Of a stretch of 64,000 bases of DNA, positions 35,221-47,664 are shown in pieces. A program made the position numbers and the translations under genes. The DNA lies in the NCBI GenBank assembly GCA_020226215.1, contig CM035233.1, positions 23,191,150-23,255,149 of the forward strand, read 5' to 3'. Position 1 is the stretch's first letter, and each line of letters opens with the position of its first letter. This DNA comes from Sindora glabra (Eukaryota; Streptophyta; Magnoliopsida; Fabales; Fabaceae). The notes under the pieces were generated by a model that was not told the origin of the DNA, made no database searches, and worked only from the letters and a program-made list of their open reading frames with translations.

Positions 35221-36987
35221 TCAGTTTATGCTAAAGGGCTAAGATCGGGTGGGCTACAATGAGTTTAGAATATGTCTTATCTAATGCTATATGAGGAATG
35301 AGTGAAGCTATCATTCTTAAACTTAAAGAAGTCATTGCCAAAGACTTGACCAATAAGTGTAAAAGATTAGATCGATATAAAAAGCTAGTTTACAAAAGGA
35401 TGATACATTCGAGTAACTATAGATTAGTGCATTAGGCACAAACATTTATGCCTAAAACCTATCTTGCCTGTATGCATAGGATGTTGGTTATGTGCTTATT
35501 CATAATAGTAGCATTGAGAGATGTAAACTGCCATCCAAAGAGATGAGTGAATTAATAGCTTATCTAGTGAAAAAGGCCTTAGTCTTGTTAAAAAGCTTAG
35601 CCATTTCTAGAAGGATCAATAGAACCAATAGGTGAAACCTTAGTTATGCAAAAATATATGGCCGTAGTTATAGGGCACAAGTAAACTACTCTAAAGGAAA
35701 GAGTCCAAAATTGTAGTAAGGCAATTTTGAGGGATTGTTCGTGTTGCTTAAAGGAGCATAATTAAAGAGCAAAGTGGATTGTTCTAGAAAAAGTATTCCA
35801 AATCATGTCAAGGCAGTCTAGAAGGATCATTTGTGTTACTTAGAGGAGTATTGCTTGAGAAAGCATAGTAAGAGGGCAAAGTATAGATTCAAAGGAATCA
35901 ATGCAATGTGCACAATCTATATGTTTGATAAAAAAGTGCGCAATCTCCTATAAGATTCTTTGATGTAGTGGGTTAAGCTACATAATTACTTTATAGAGTA
36001 ACAACAATAACTCAAATGAGGGATATCAAACTAACACTATATAATCACATTGTTGAAAGACTTTGTGGTAATAAATATGAGTTCATATTTACTCATGTAT
36101 AGGCAAAGTGAAACTCAAGCTAGAGTGTGAGAGGATTTTATCCTTAACCTTATCAAAGCATTGATGTGAGGGAGTAGTCAAAGGATGCACTTATGGAAGT
36201 CATTAGAAGATGCATTTGAGTTAAGATTACGAAAACCTAGACATTATTGGATATCACTCGAGATAGAAGAAGTCGTGAGGACTATGATGTTAGAGTGCAT
36301 TAACTTTAAGTATGGACTATATAGCTGATGAGATGATAAAAGGTATTAATTTAAAAAGGATTAAAGGATCTAATTAATATGAAAGTAGCATTGTAAAGTG
36401 TTATGAATTAATAAAAAGTGACACAATCAGACTTGTGAGCAAGATTATAGGGCCTATACATAGATCAAGCGTAAGTTTTGGATTTTGCATTGGTACAATA
36501 GGACATTAAGTGTAAGACTTTTGCTATTAGGCAATTTATAATGTCAAGCATTATTCATAAGCTATATAGTGTTGGCACACACTTTTGTTATAGTGGTAGC
36601 ATCTATATAAACTATGGAGGTAGTAAGCACAAAGTTATAGTGCTAAATTGGGCGAGTTATAAAAGTAACAAGTTTGGGAAAGCAAGTAGGAAAGTGGCAC
36701 TAAAGGGTTTAGGACATTTTGAAAGAAGTCTACAAAAGTAGCCCTTTGAGAAATTTGTAGAAGGGTTATTTAGCCAATAGGATATTCATGTTGTAGAGTT
36801 GACAACCCAAATTAGAGATAAGAAACATTCATAGCACTTGAAGAGACAAGCATGAGTGGTTAAGGTACTAACTTAAAGGAGTAAATTAAGGACCAATAGG
36901 AAGCTTTGACAAAGTAAGTATACTCTCCATGGAGCCGTATTAAATTGAGGCCTCAATGAAGGTATTGATATTTGAAATGGAGGAAAA
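35221..36987 (+). other. Non-coding interior of the outer element
   Basis: About 1.77 kb with no recognisable gag or pol. The only frame of note (36,541-36,741, 66 codons) has no family resemblance. The purine-rich GAAATGGAGGAAAA at 36,974-36,987 is the likely polypurine tract. The element would need proteins from another element to move. Confidence 0.7.
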
Positions 36988-37735
36988 TGTCATAAGTTAG
37001 TAATTGTGACAATTCAATAGACAAATATACACAGTTTTAGATGAGACTTAGCAAGGGTTCTGTGGTCAAAATTTAGGATTAATCTAATTTGTGTACTATT
37101 TTTTCTTATTTTCCAAAATTTGGAAGTATTTTTGTAATTCTGGCATGGTTGGAGAATACAAAAGTATTCAAAAAGCTTATATTTATGATTATCACATTTT
37201 TATCTTTGTCTTGATATATTTTTGTGTGAATTAGACATCTAAAGCATTGTGAAAAAGGTTTATAATGACTTGAAAAAAGTACATCTTCTTATGTTGGGTG
37301 GGTTTTTGTTCAAAATATAACAGGGTAGAATGTAAGGAAAGCATGGAGGGATGCCTTGACATTAAGATAGAAACTTGAGTGTGTTAACTTATTGTTATTT
37401 CCTACATACTCAAAACTATGGAACGAGACATATACCAAGTAAATGAAGTGTGCTTCTTTCTATTGAAATTTATCCTTTTTAGGTCTATTGTACCTAAAAG
37501 GTCCTAGTGTGGGGCGACCTTATGACTTGATATGCATAAGTACTTTAATAACATTCGATTATTGCTTTCAAACATGTTGTACATGAGATTTTATTGAATG
37601 ACTAATAAATCTTTAATGTTTTGCTATCTTTTCCAAGCATGTCACAAGAGAGTTTAATGAAAAAGTTAGCATATCACTAAAAGTGGCAAGCACGTACTGT
37701 ATGATTTTAACTAGAAAGTTATTAGCTTGTGACAC
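36988..37735 (+). repeat. 3' LTR of the outer element
   Basis: 748 bp, TGTCATAAG...TGACA. Homologous to 12,795-13,622 plus 35,164-35,206 but lacks the 110-bp duplication. The divergence between the two LTRs is plainly larger than for the gypsy or copia LTRs, in line with it being the oldest layer. Confidence 0.88.
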
Positions 37736-37740
37736 CATAT

Positions 37741-38650
37741 CTAACATTCTTGTGCTTCATATATTATGATCTCTTGTAGCTAATAACCATGTATCATATT
37801 TTTCTATAGCATCAACCAAAAGATATTTACAATAATGTGCCATTCATAATTATTTGCTACATATTTAGGATCAAATTTCAAAAGGTCTTCAACCTAGTTC
37901 CAAGATCAAAGAATGAATATAAGAAAACAAAGATCGAAGAATAAAAAATAGATATAAATTGGCACAATCATTTCATAATAAAGAACATGAAAATCTATAA
38001 CTAGATTAAGATACAACAAAACACCAAATTATGTTCAAAACTTATAATGTTATTGAACGATATGTAAATCAAATCAAATAATACTCACGGAACTAAATTC
38101 AATTAATTAAAATTTAGTGAAAGTTTGATCAAAAAGAAAAGAAAGCAAAGGAAAAAGCTCAATGTTAAATATAAAAACCTATGTTTTACTTTCACAATTT
38201 AGCAATTTAGTGTATAGTGATGAGGAAATTAGTATAAACTAAAACTTCTTTCTTCATTGCTACTACACATATCAAATCCCTTTCTATACATGTAATGGAA
38301 GTCTATAATGTATTAGAAAGTGGAATTGTATAATTTATACCTCTAGTATAAGAAAATTAACAAAAAAAAGTCAACATCTATATCGCTGGGATTGGTCACT
38401 TGAGAAAGAATATTAGGCTAGCATATTATATTTGAGAATTCACATAAAATTAATAGTTTTTTTCTCTTAAATGTGTCAAATAAATGTGAATTCATGGGTG
38501 ATTAGTGCATTTTAAGAACTTATGTTAGTGATGAGTCAAGATAATAGATATCATTTAAGGGTTTGTTTCATTCCCAATAAGATTTTAAATTCTAACTTTT
38601 GATGGAAAACAAGATTTATGGAAATGCAAAGAAAATTGACATACATATCC
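37741..38650. other. No feature recognised
   Basis: AT-rich flank of the outer element. No coding sequence or repeat was recognised. Confidence 0.5.
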
Positions 38651-38652
38651 AA

Positions 38653-39398
38653 GTAGTGTTTAGTTCGTAGAATCTTGCTCACATTCTTAGAAATGTTTTA
38701 AAGGAATGTAGGATCTCTATGTTTAGTTCAACTTTTAGAAAAATATTCTTGATAATGTTTTTAACCCAATATTCCTCTAAAATTTTCCTATAGGAGAGGA
38801 GAGTATCCTACATTTTCATAACATGAGAATATTTCAATAATATAAATAGAATATTTTACTCACCCTCTCATTAAAAGCCCTTATCATTATTAATACTTTA
38901 TTTTACTACCACTTATTACAATTATGGTATTGGTAACTATAGTTACCATTGTCCATTACTAATGGCTACCGTCAACCACCACTCACCATGAGTGATTATC
39001 ATCAAAGCCACTTATTACTATTGACCTTTGTCAATAACCATGCAACACTGATGACCACTGCTAGCCACCACCTATCATTGGTAATTATTGTTGTTACTAT
39101 CCATCACTAGTGACCTTTATTGCCTACCATCTACTACCAACCACAATTGTTGATCGCTTCCCTCCATTACTTACCATCATTAATCATTCAATCTTCAATG
39201 ACAACACAATTGGTAATCTAACAATATTTTTTAAAATATACAAATTAATATAAGCATAATATTGTAATATTTCTAAGAATATTTTTAAATGAACTAAACA
39301 TGAAAATATTATACTCTCAAGAATTAAATTGTTAAAAATCACATTCCTAAAAATGTTAAGATTCCTGAGAATGTATGATTCCATAAATTAAATACTAC
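38653..39398. mobile_element. MITE-like element with terminal inverted repeats
   Basis: The left end GTAGTGTTTAGTTCGTAGAATC pairs with the inverted right end, which reads GTAGTATTTAATTTATGGAATC on the other strand. Further weaker pairing (ACATTCTTAG with ACATTCTCAG) extends inward to roughly 45 bp. The centre (about 38,900-39,190) is rich in ACC/ATC/ACT trinucleotides. The short length (about 750 bp), lack of coding sequence and inverted ends fit a MITE. The target duplication could not be fixed, so the superfamily is open. Confidence 0.55.
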
Positions 39399-41561
39399 CA
39401 CAATAGCAATTTCATAGGCATTGGTTAATGTGAAATTTTTTTAGGATAATGTTATAAGGAACTTTACTTCATAAGATGTTAAGTATTTTTAATTTTAATT
39501 TACTTATTTTGGGAATCGAGAAAGAGCAATCTAATCGTAAAAACTTAGCATTACCTATTTTTTTTATCTTCTTGTTATCTTTTTTCTCAATCCCTTAATT
39601 CAAAATCTTCAAGCTTATCACTTTTTTGATATAATTTTTTATTTTTATCTTTTTAAGGGAATCTAATTTAAATTAAATCAAATCTACTAATAATTTTAGT
39701 TTGAATGCTCTTAAATTACCATTTTTGAATAATTCTTGATTTTTTTTTTTAGGTGGAAGGTGACAATTGTTTACTAGCATTATTGCTTTATGCTCTCTCT
39801 AAACCATAGTTTCAAAGGATTCTAATCTTCACTTATAAATAAAAATCAAAATGGTAGGTTTGTTTTTAGTCTCTTCTCTTTTCAATTTTTCATCCAAACT
39901 TTCTCTTTGATTGGTTTTAATGCCAATGGTTCATATGAATGATTATTTCAATTTAATTATGGCTCTTTCAAGTTCTTTAATGAAATCAAATTGTTGAATT
40001 TGGCAACAAAGCTAGAAAAATGGAATCAATAACTTCAAAGTTTGTGCAATTTGCTATTTTACTCTTCACACATTTTATTCTTCATGGTGACTGTCTAAAA
40101 GTATACATCTTTTATTTTTATCTTCATTTGGCTTTCACATTCAAACTTATAAACTTCAGGCTAGAGGTGTCTATATTTTTTTAATTATTCTACAAGCTAA
40201 CATATCCATTCTACATTTTTTTTCCATTTTCATGTTGTAGGGAGTAATTTTCCTTTTTGTCTACCTTGGAATCTTCCTTACATCATTTTCAATAATTTTT
40301 GCAATTACAAAACTAACAAGCATTTGAATTGAGTCATTAGCCTCTCACCATATCAATTTTGCCAATATTGACAAGTCTTAAATGTTTTTCCTAATTAGTT
40401 CTTTCTACCTGCTTTGTGTATATTTTTCATTTACTGATTGAATAGAGATTCGATTTGCTTGCTATATCTAAGAACATGAAGTGAAACAATAAAGCCTTAC
40501 ATATGGTGCAATGTCATCTATCAACCTATATATCTTCAAGCATGTTATGCTATTTCAATAAAAGTTAAAATTTTAGTTTAATTATTTTTAGATGAAATTG
40601 GTTCAATTCCTTTTCTGAGCATTGCATTGGAATGGTCATGATCAACAAGCTTCGTTAAGTACATCATAACTTTACATATGGTAAGAGTATTGAAAAACAT
40701 TTAAAACCATGTATTTTACTATCAAGCATGTTATTAAGCATGGATATCACTTCATTATTTTTTGTTGTTATTATTGTTATTGTTATTGTTTTCCTCTCCT
40801 TAACCTTTAAGATGAAATATTTTATGTTCTCATTTGTATAAGTTGTTGCATTGTTCTTTTTCTCTTATTTGTTTAATTTTTAGTTGCTAATTAATATCTA
40901 GATATATTGTGTTGAAATATATTTTTTTCTTTACTAATTTAATTTTAAAGATAATATGATAGAAATGTTTGTGACTTCTTTGCTTTTGATATAAATCCAA
41001 ACTCCCTTTCTATTGAAATGCTTTATTTGGGATTGTTTTCATATAAAATTGACCTAAGTAATTCCCAATTAGATAAAAAGGTTTCTTGTTGAATTTTTTA
41101 CTTATTTATTAGATGCTTTTATGTTTTTTCATTGAACAATAATATCCAAGGGATGTATGCAAATGAAGAAATAACTTGAATTCATCTAATGTATAATAGA
41201 TGAAAATAACCTAATTTCTATAAAGTACTTATGGTAAATAATCTCTTTTTTTAGCATTTTACTTCATTTTTGTTATTATTGGTAAATATGTGTGCTTTCA
41301 TGAATTGTTAATTATTGTGTTATGTTTGACCTTAGTATTTGGCTTTGATTGCATATAAGAGAATAAAGGCTCCAAAGGAAGCCAAAGTTGCATCCCATAG
41401 AAAATGGCTCATTCCAAGTGCTTGAAAAATTCATGACATTACTTCTAAGTTGAATTTTCATGGTGAGCATAGCATGAGTTCTTCTTTCAATATTTTTTAT
41501 TTTTCTCCTTTTGATATATGTTTTAAAATTTTGAGGATAATTTCTTTGAAGAAAAGGAGAA
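39399..41561. other. AT-rich sequence, gypsy remnant at its end
   Basis: No gene is recognised over most of it. At about 41,530-41,565 the text FEDNFFEEKENDG can be read just before the LTR start. It resembles the C-terminal end of gypsy polyproteins, so at least the last part may be decayed gypsy pol. Confidence 0.4.
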
Positions 41562-42431
41562 TGATGGAAACTTAGTTAAGGATCACAAAGACCATAAAAT
41601 CAACCCATGGCCCAATAATTTGATGTCATTTTTTATTTTTAGTGTTTTATAACATTTTGGGCTTACTTTGTGTTATTTTATATATTAGTTATTTTAGAGC
41701 ATTTTAGGCTTTGATTAGGGTTAAATATATTTTAGTCCATTTTACTTTAAATATTTACAATGTTAGTTTGAGTCATTTACAAGCCTTTTTATTGGATTTA
41801 GGTTAGAATTTAGTTTTGGGCCTATTTGGATCCATGAGTTATATAAAGAGGCTTATTCCTTATGAAGATAATTGGAGATTTGACACTTTGAGTAAATGGC
41901 TATGGATGCCTTTTCTTGTGAGAGTGTGATTCTTTCTTTAATTCTTAAATGGACTTATTGATTTACCAAAAGAATACAACTTTTGTGACATCTCTTCTCA
42001 TTTATTAAAAGAAATTCTTCCTTTGTGGCATAGTTTTCATCATTTATTGCTCTCATTCTTTGCTATTTCGGAGTATAATATGAATATCCTTGTATTTTCA
42101 TTTTGATTGCTACATTTTTAGGATGATCTATCATAGATTTACATCACTTTACCATTGAAATTAAGTGTTTTGATTATACTTTTACCAGTTGAATTGATGG
42201 TTGGTTGCTTTATAATTAAAATTTGTGGAATTGCTAGTTAGTTCTTAATAGAGTGTGAATTTGGTTATATTTTTGCTAGTTGAATTGATGGTTAGGTGGT
42301 TTATAATAAAAGGTAAGATATACTTGCTACATTACATTGAAAATCTAACATGAAGTTATGTTTGTAAATAAAGTTATTTGCTAATTTTAACAAGGTTTTA
42401 AATTTAAATTTTATAGGAAAGGTATACTTAA
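41562..42431 (+). repeat. Probable decayed gypsy LTR
   Basis: A purine tract GAAGAAAAGGAGAA lies directly before TGATGGAAACTT, as in the gypsy LTR at 34,532. The block then has a similar order of landmarks: GGCCCA motifs, a TATATAAAGAGG promoter-like motif at about 41,848, then TTTGTGACATC and CCTTTGTGGCATAG phrases like the gypsy LTR's 3' half. TTAATTGGTTATTAAAGC (42,428-42,445) resembles the LTR/PBS junction at 14,248. There is no TSD, and a PPT and a PBS together would imply internal-LTR-internal order, so the right boundary is uncertain. Two imperfect 60-bp direct copies (AGTTGAATTGATGGTT) lie at about 42,187-42,315. Confidence 0.4.
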
Positions 42432-42601
42432 TTGGTTATTAAAGCATTTAGAGAGTCCTCAAGTGCACAAGCCTCACAACTACTAACACTTCTCCTTTAT
42501 AATGCCCAACAAGTGGGAACTTAGAAAGGAACTTTTCCATATCATAGGAATTTATTTTTTTTAGGATAGTTTAGTTGTCATTTTAGATAAACTTCTTTTT
42601 T

Positions 42602-43117
42602 TACTACATGAAAAATACTTCAACAGTAAAGAATGCTTAATTACTAAGTGTATATCTATTTATTTGATCAATTAAAGATGGAATATTTTGGTTTAATTCT
42701 TCTTATAATTTGTTACTACTAAATGTTGTTTTTTAAGGTAGGGTATAAAAATGAAATAAAACAAGAAGAAAATAGGGGAAAATAAATGGCATAATAGGAC
42801 ATTCAAAATCAATGCTAACAATTAGCGAGGGACTTTGTAAGGGACAAATCCTTCATTAAATTTAGCAATGAACACTTTCCCTTGTTAAACCTTTGCAAAC
42901 AAAAATAATTTACAATGTTTCTCTACTTTAATTGCAATGGAAAAATCAAATTAGTGAGGGATAAAAGTCATTAGCGTCGTAAATAATTAATGTGGAAGGT
43001 TTTAGCTAGGTATTAACACGAAAAAGGTTTTAGGTAGAGATTAGTGATGAACAGTCCATTACTAATTTATTTTTACTAAGGAAATGCCTATTGCTAATTG
43101 GATAATTTCTTACAGTG
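42602..43117. mobile_element. Possible small CACTA-type element
   Basis: The right end reads TTTCTTACAGTG (CACTGTAAGAAA on the other strand) and the left end TACTACATGAAAAATA, both like worn CACTA ends. Inside, TTAGCGAGGGA-type words recur (42,822, 42,951, 42,971, 43,039), as in subterminal regions of that superfamily. The ends match each other only partly and no 3-bp duplication is clear. Confidence 0.3.
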
Positions 43118-43314
43118 TTGTAATGAATTTGGATTAACGCTTTCATATCTATTCTTTATACTTATGTTGATTAGTTTAATCATCATTACTTAAGTTGATC
43201 AATTTTGACAAAACTCGATGTATGATCTATTTGTGATTATGCAGTGTATCCATATAAAATTATTTGCATTTTCCTTTTCTTAAGATAATTGATTTACCTT
43301 TTCTTAGTATTTAA

Positions 43315-44670
43315 TGTTGGTGTATATGCCATAAAATTAATCATATAGATGATTGTAAATTTGAATCATGTTATTTTAATGGCAATTTCAATTATCATAT
43401 TTATTCATATATTATATACATAATATATTTAATTATGATAATAACCTTAGAATAATTGTATTCTTAAATATCCCTTGTCATATATCATTATGGATTAGGT
43501 TGCTTTAATATGTTAAGACTAGCATGTATAGTGACTAATATGAAATATTAAGTCTACACATGAGTACAAGTTAGAGAACTTGTATACTGAACTAATCCAC
43601 CTTAAGAACACTACATAGATCATTATATAAGTGTCATGAGTGATTCTTCATGATCATCATTAATGTGGTCCTTTGACCTGAGATCGCTAAGGCTTCCTAC
43701 ATGTGAGTTTCCTATTTTAATACTACTTTATGTCACTTATAGTTAAGTGAATGCAAGAGTAGTTATTAGATATGTCGCATATCATTCGAAGGGATTTATG
43801 AGATCAAGATAGAATTTATCCCTCCTATATCATAGAAGTGACATCTGTGGGCCTCTTGATTAAGTTAAGAAAAATGCATAGTCATGCTTAGATGAATTGA
43901 TATGGAATGTTAATTACATTTGCTTTAGTCAGTTTACTTAAGAATCAAGAAACCTTTGAATTGGGCTATACGAGAATGACACGATCCATGTTTTGTGTTC
44001 AATTTATATGTCTAAGACAAAAAGTCATAGATAATGATCATATATAGGTTCAGTTAAATCACTGAATTTTTCATTACTTGGATAACAACTATGTATTGCT
44101 AGATACCGCTTATTATTTATAATTATTAATATGATCATTACTAATGTAATGAGAGCCTATAAGGTCGCACACTTAGAACCTAGTGGATTTGGAATTGATG
44201 GACTAAATTGTTTGGGCCTAATATATAGGAATTCTATTTATAATTATAAGGCCCAATAATAAGCCTATAATTATACATGGAACAAAGCCCAATTAGTTAC
44301 AATTTTCTATGCATCTATTTAAATAGGCTTGTTAGGTAATAATAAGGATTATTATTTACACATCCTAAAAACATAAAAAAATTTAGCAACCCCTTTGAAC
44401 CTTTGAACCTTTGAAGGGTGTAGCTAGCATTACGAAAGAAAAAGAGGTGAATTCTAATCTGTGCATGTGAGACATTCACTGGTGATTCGCGGGGTTGTGT
44501 GGATACCTTGAAATCTTCGATTGGAAGCAAGTCAAAAAGAGTGATTAGAGATCGAACCTCTAAAGTGTTTGCAAAAGGTCATTAAATCCTTATCCTAATC
44601 TAATTATTTCACATGTCCTTAGCTGGGATCGATTAATTTTACTATGTTTGTTTGGCTCCCGATCCTAACA
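43315..44670 (+). mobile_element. Family B solo LTR (1,356 bp)
   Basis: It begins TGTTGGTGTATATGCC and ends CCCGATCCTAACA. Flanks TTTAA (43,310-43,314) and TCTAA (44,671-44,675) agree at 4 of 5 bases. It matches the LTR at 31,800-33,242 along most of its length. A TATTTAAATAGGC promoter-like motif lies at about 44,316. Confidence 0.85.
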
Positions 44671-44675
44671 TCTAA

Positions 44676-46241
44676 GTAAGGCTATTTATTTAAAGCTCAG
44701 GTCATTATAACTTTGAAACTTAAATCCTAAAAATAAAATCATTTTGTTTAGTTATTTTTTTATGTATTGTTAAAGTCTGTAACATTATTCTTTTGAATTC
44801 ATTCAAATATATCTTAAGAAATTTTTTGATGGTGGATTGGTAAGCATGAATATGAGAAGGTTTAAATTGTCAAATTTGTGATTCCACTTAGGTATTTGAA
44901 TTTAATAGCTTTTTTATTTTCATTTGATTTCATTTAAAAGCTTTTAACATTTACATCAAGAAATGTATTAATATTCTCCTGTACTTACTATTTATTATCA
45001 AATAGTAATTTGATATATTAGCTTAGTTTATTTTTTTAATATATATTTTCATATATGCATTTTTGTAGAAACTATATCCATGGATAATTTGTTTTAAACT
45101 AATGTAGAGCTAGGTAGTCACTTGATTTGGGATATTCAATGTAAATAGTTTGTTTTTAAATATATATTATTACATATAATACATATGGGTATTATACAAT
45201 ATTTCATAAATATGTTTTGTTTTATAGATCTATTTTTATTCATGATTTTGAAAAAAATGTTGGTAGAGGAAAGAAATTGAAAATTTGTTATTAGCGATGT
45301 TTGATTAGAGGGAAAGCTTAGAGGAAAAAAAATATCAAATTTTATCTTTACTAATATTGTTATTCTTGGAGGTTAAATAAGTTAAAGCGGGAAATAGATG
45401 TAGAAATGTTAAGGTGAATTGCTACAATCTATTTGCTATTTAAAGTTAATTAGGTTTAGCCTAGAGGGTAATAAAAAGATATGAAAAAAGCAAAAAAAAA
45501 AAAAAACAATTTCCTTTAGACCTATAAGTATCATTGTGTGATGAGTAATAATTGGCAATTTTAATCATTTTTCTTAAATAGAAGAACTTCATTGATTTGC
45601 TGTCAAATTTATGGCTTTTAATAGTTGAATGTTATTAGTTGTTGCAAATTGTGTGGGTAAAATTTATGCTTAGGGGTTTTGGCTACAATCTTTGTAAGGG
45701 TGGAAAAAATCCTAAACTTCTTAAACCCTCAGAAAAATTTACAATTGATTTTATAATTGATGGTTCTAAGAAGAGCATTCATAATGGACATTTCATATAA
45801 AGAATGAAGTAAAAGCTGTATCTTTTCTAAGAATTGGATTTTCTTTTAATAAAAAATTGATCTATTTTTGGAAAATTTATTAACTAGGTGGATTTTCTTT
45901 TAATAAAAAATTAATCTATTTTTGGAGAAGTTATTAACTAGGTTTTCCCTTGTTAAAGTTTAGAAATGATTTCTATTTACATGATGCAGTAACTCAATTT
46001 TAGTGTTTTACTTTTAATATGAAACTTACTTTAGGATAATATGGAACAAATAATGTGTTTATTATTTAGGGATTGTATCAAGTCCCAAGATCTAATGAGT
46101 TCCTATGAAAGGCAATGTCCTTGGATTGCCAGTTTCCAAATCTAATGAATTTTTGCTAATTCATAGTTGCTTGTCTTTATAAAGAGTTGCCAAGAGAAAC
46201 ATCTAAGCTTCTCAGTTATGTTAAGGTAGCATATGTCTCAC
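44676..46241. other. AT-rich sequence, no gene
   Basis: No coding content is recognised. It holds a poly-A run at about 45,491-45,507 and the 54-bp tandem duplication listed next. Confidence 0.5.
45836..45943. repeat. 54-bp tandem duplication
   Basis: Two adjacent units (45,836-45,889 and 45,890-45,943), each beginning GGATTTTCTTTTAATAAAAA and ending TTATTAACTAGGT, differ at about 4 positions. Confidence 0.93.
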
Positions 46242-46262
46242 TGTAATGACCCTATATTAGTA

Positions 46263-46263
46263 C

Positions 46264-46305
<42 letters not shown>
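46263..46305. repeat. (AAT)n microsatellite
   Basis: About 14 ATA/AAT trinucleotide units just inside the left end of the solo LTR. Confidence 0.95.
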
Positions 46306-46308
<3 letters not shown>

Positions 46309-47664
46309 GAAATTTTTAATGAGATTGTAATAAGTGAAAATATTCTTAGAAACCTAAGAATAGATTTTTTGAAAATTTCACTTAGAAATTTATTGAATTT
46401 CTGTACCCGGTAAAGCGAAAAAGTGAGAAGAATGAGTCAAAATTATAGTAAATTAATTCAAAAAAAATTAATGGATGATCAAAAATAATTTTCAAAGCTC
46501 AAGGATGGTTATGGGAAGTAAAAATAAAATTTTTAGGAAGTTTAGAAGTCTAAGGGTGAAAATGTAAAGAAATTAAGTAATTCGGGGCCAAATTGTAATA
46601 AACCCTTTTATCTTTTTAGCCTTTTTATTTTTTTTATTTTTGTTGTACAGGTTGGGTTGGCCCATGTTATTTTCAGACCCAAATGTGAAAAAAATAAGGC
46701 CCAAATTCGTGATCCAACACCAACCCAAACTTCCAATGGAAGTTAAGGACCAAAATGAAAGAAAATGACAAAATTAGGGCAAAAGTGTAATATTTGAAAA
46801 CTTTTAATTTGTGTCTCACTTTTATTGGATAAAACATGATGTGCTGGTCTGAAACTCAGCCACTTGAATGTGCTATGCAGCTCACCAAGTGTCCCCGAAA
46901 TCCTCCTAAAATCCAAGGCACATTTAATGTTGGAAATGATAGAATTTGTGAGATTTTTTTTAGAAATCCTTTAAGCCTTTTTATATAAAGCAAAAGAGGC
47001 TTGGCTGCAGCACATTTGCTGCTCCTCTCCAGCAAAAAAAAATGTGACCATATAAGAGAAGTAACAAAGGAAGCTAGACAAAGTAAATTCAAGGGAAATT
47101 GGCAAATTAAATAGGTAGATTTTGATACCCCTAAACTCTTGTGAAATTCTTCTTCCTCTTGACTCTAAAATCTGATTTTTTTATTTTCTTGAATTCATCT
47201 CCATCTCCCTTAGAATTCAGATTTGAAAGAAGGAAGAAACAAGTAAGGATTTAAGGTGAGTAATAGCTTGTTATACACTTTATGAATTCTTGATGCTGGA
47301 TGGTCATGAGGAATATGATTTCTAGGACATGATTTGTGTTAGTTGTTGAGATAATTAGTTTTGGATGATTTGAACATGTCTAATGGTGTTTTAGATGTTG
47401 TTATGTTGATCTATGGCTTTGGTTTGGTGTAAAAGCAACAAGAAACCATGATGTATACACTAGGATTTTAGAGCCATAGTGGTGCATGTGTGGGTTTGGT
47501 ATGATTTGTTTGGAATTTGGCTAAATTGATGAAATTAGGATGATTCTTATGAGTTATGAAGCCTAAGGAAGAGGAAATTTTGAGTTATGAAAGTGTGTAT
47601 AAAGCTTCCCTTTTGAGAAGCCAAGGGGAGAAGGAGGTTTAGCCATGTAAATTGTGTTTTTGGA

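Larger units (their letters stand above)
12795..37735 (+). mobile_element. Outer non-coding LTR retroelement, split by a nested gypsy element
   Basis: The 3' LTR (36,988-37,735) and a split 5' LTR (12,795-13,622 plus 35,164-35,206) match each other. Both begin TGTCAYAAGYTAGYAATT and end near TGACA. A primer binding site TGGTATCAAAGC (35,209-35,220) follows the 5' LTR after the two bases TA. The purine-rich GAAATGGAGGAAAA (36,974-36,987) touches the 3' LTR. Flanking duplications are TCATA (12,790-12,794) and CCATA (37,736-37,740), one mismatch. The interior proper (35,221-36,987, about 1.8 kb) has no recognisable gag or pol, so this is a non-autonomous element. Everything from 13,623 to 35,158 is a later insertion in its 5' LTR. 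Confidence 0.85.
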
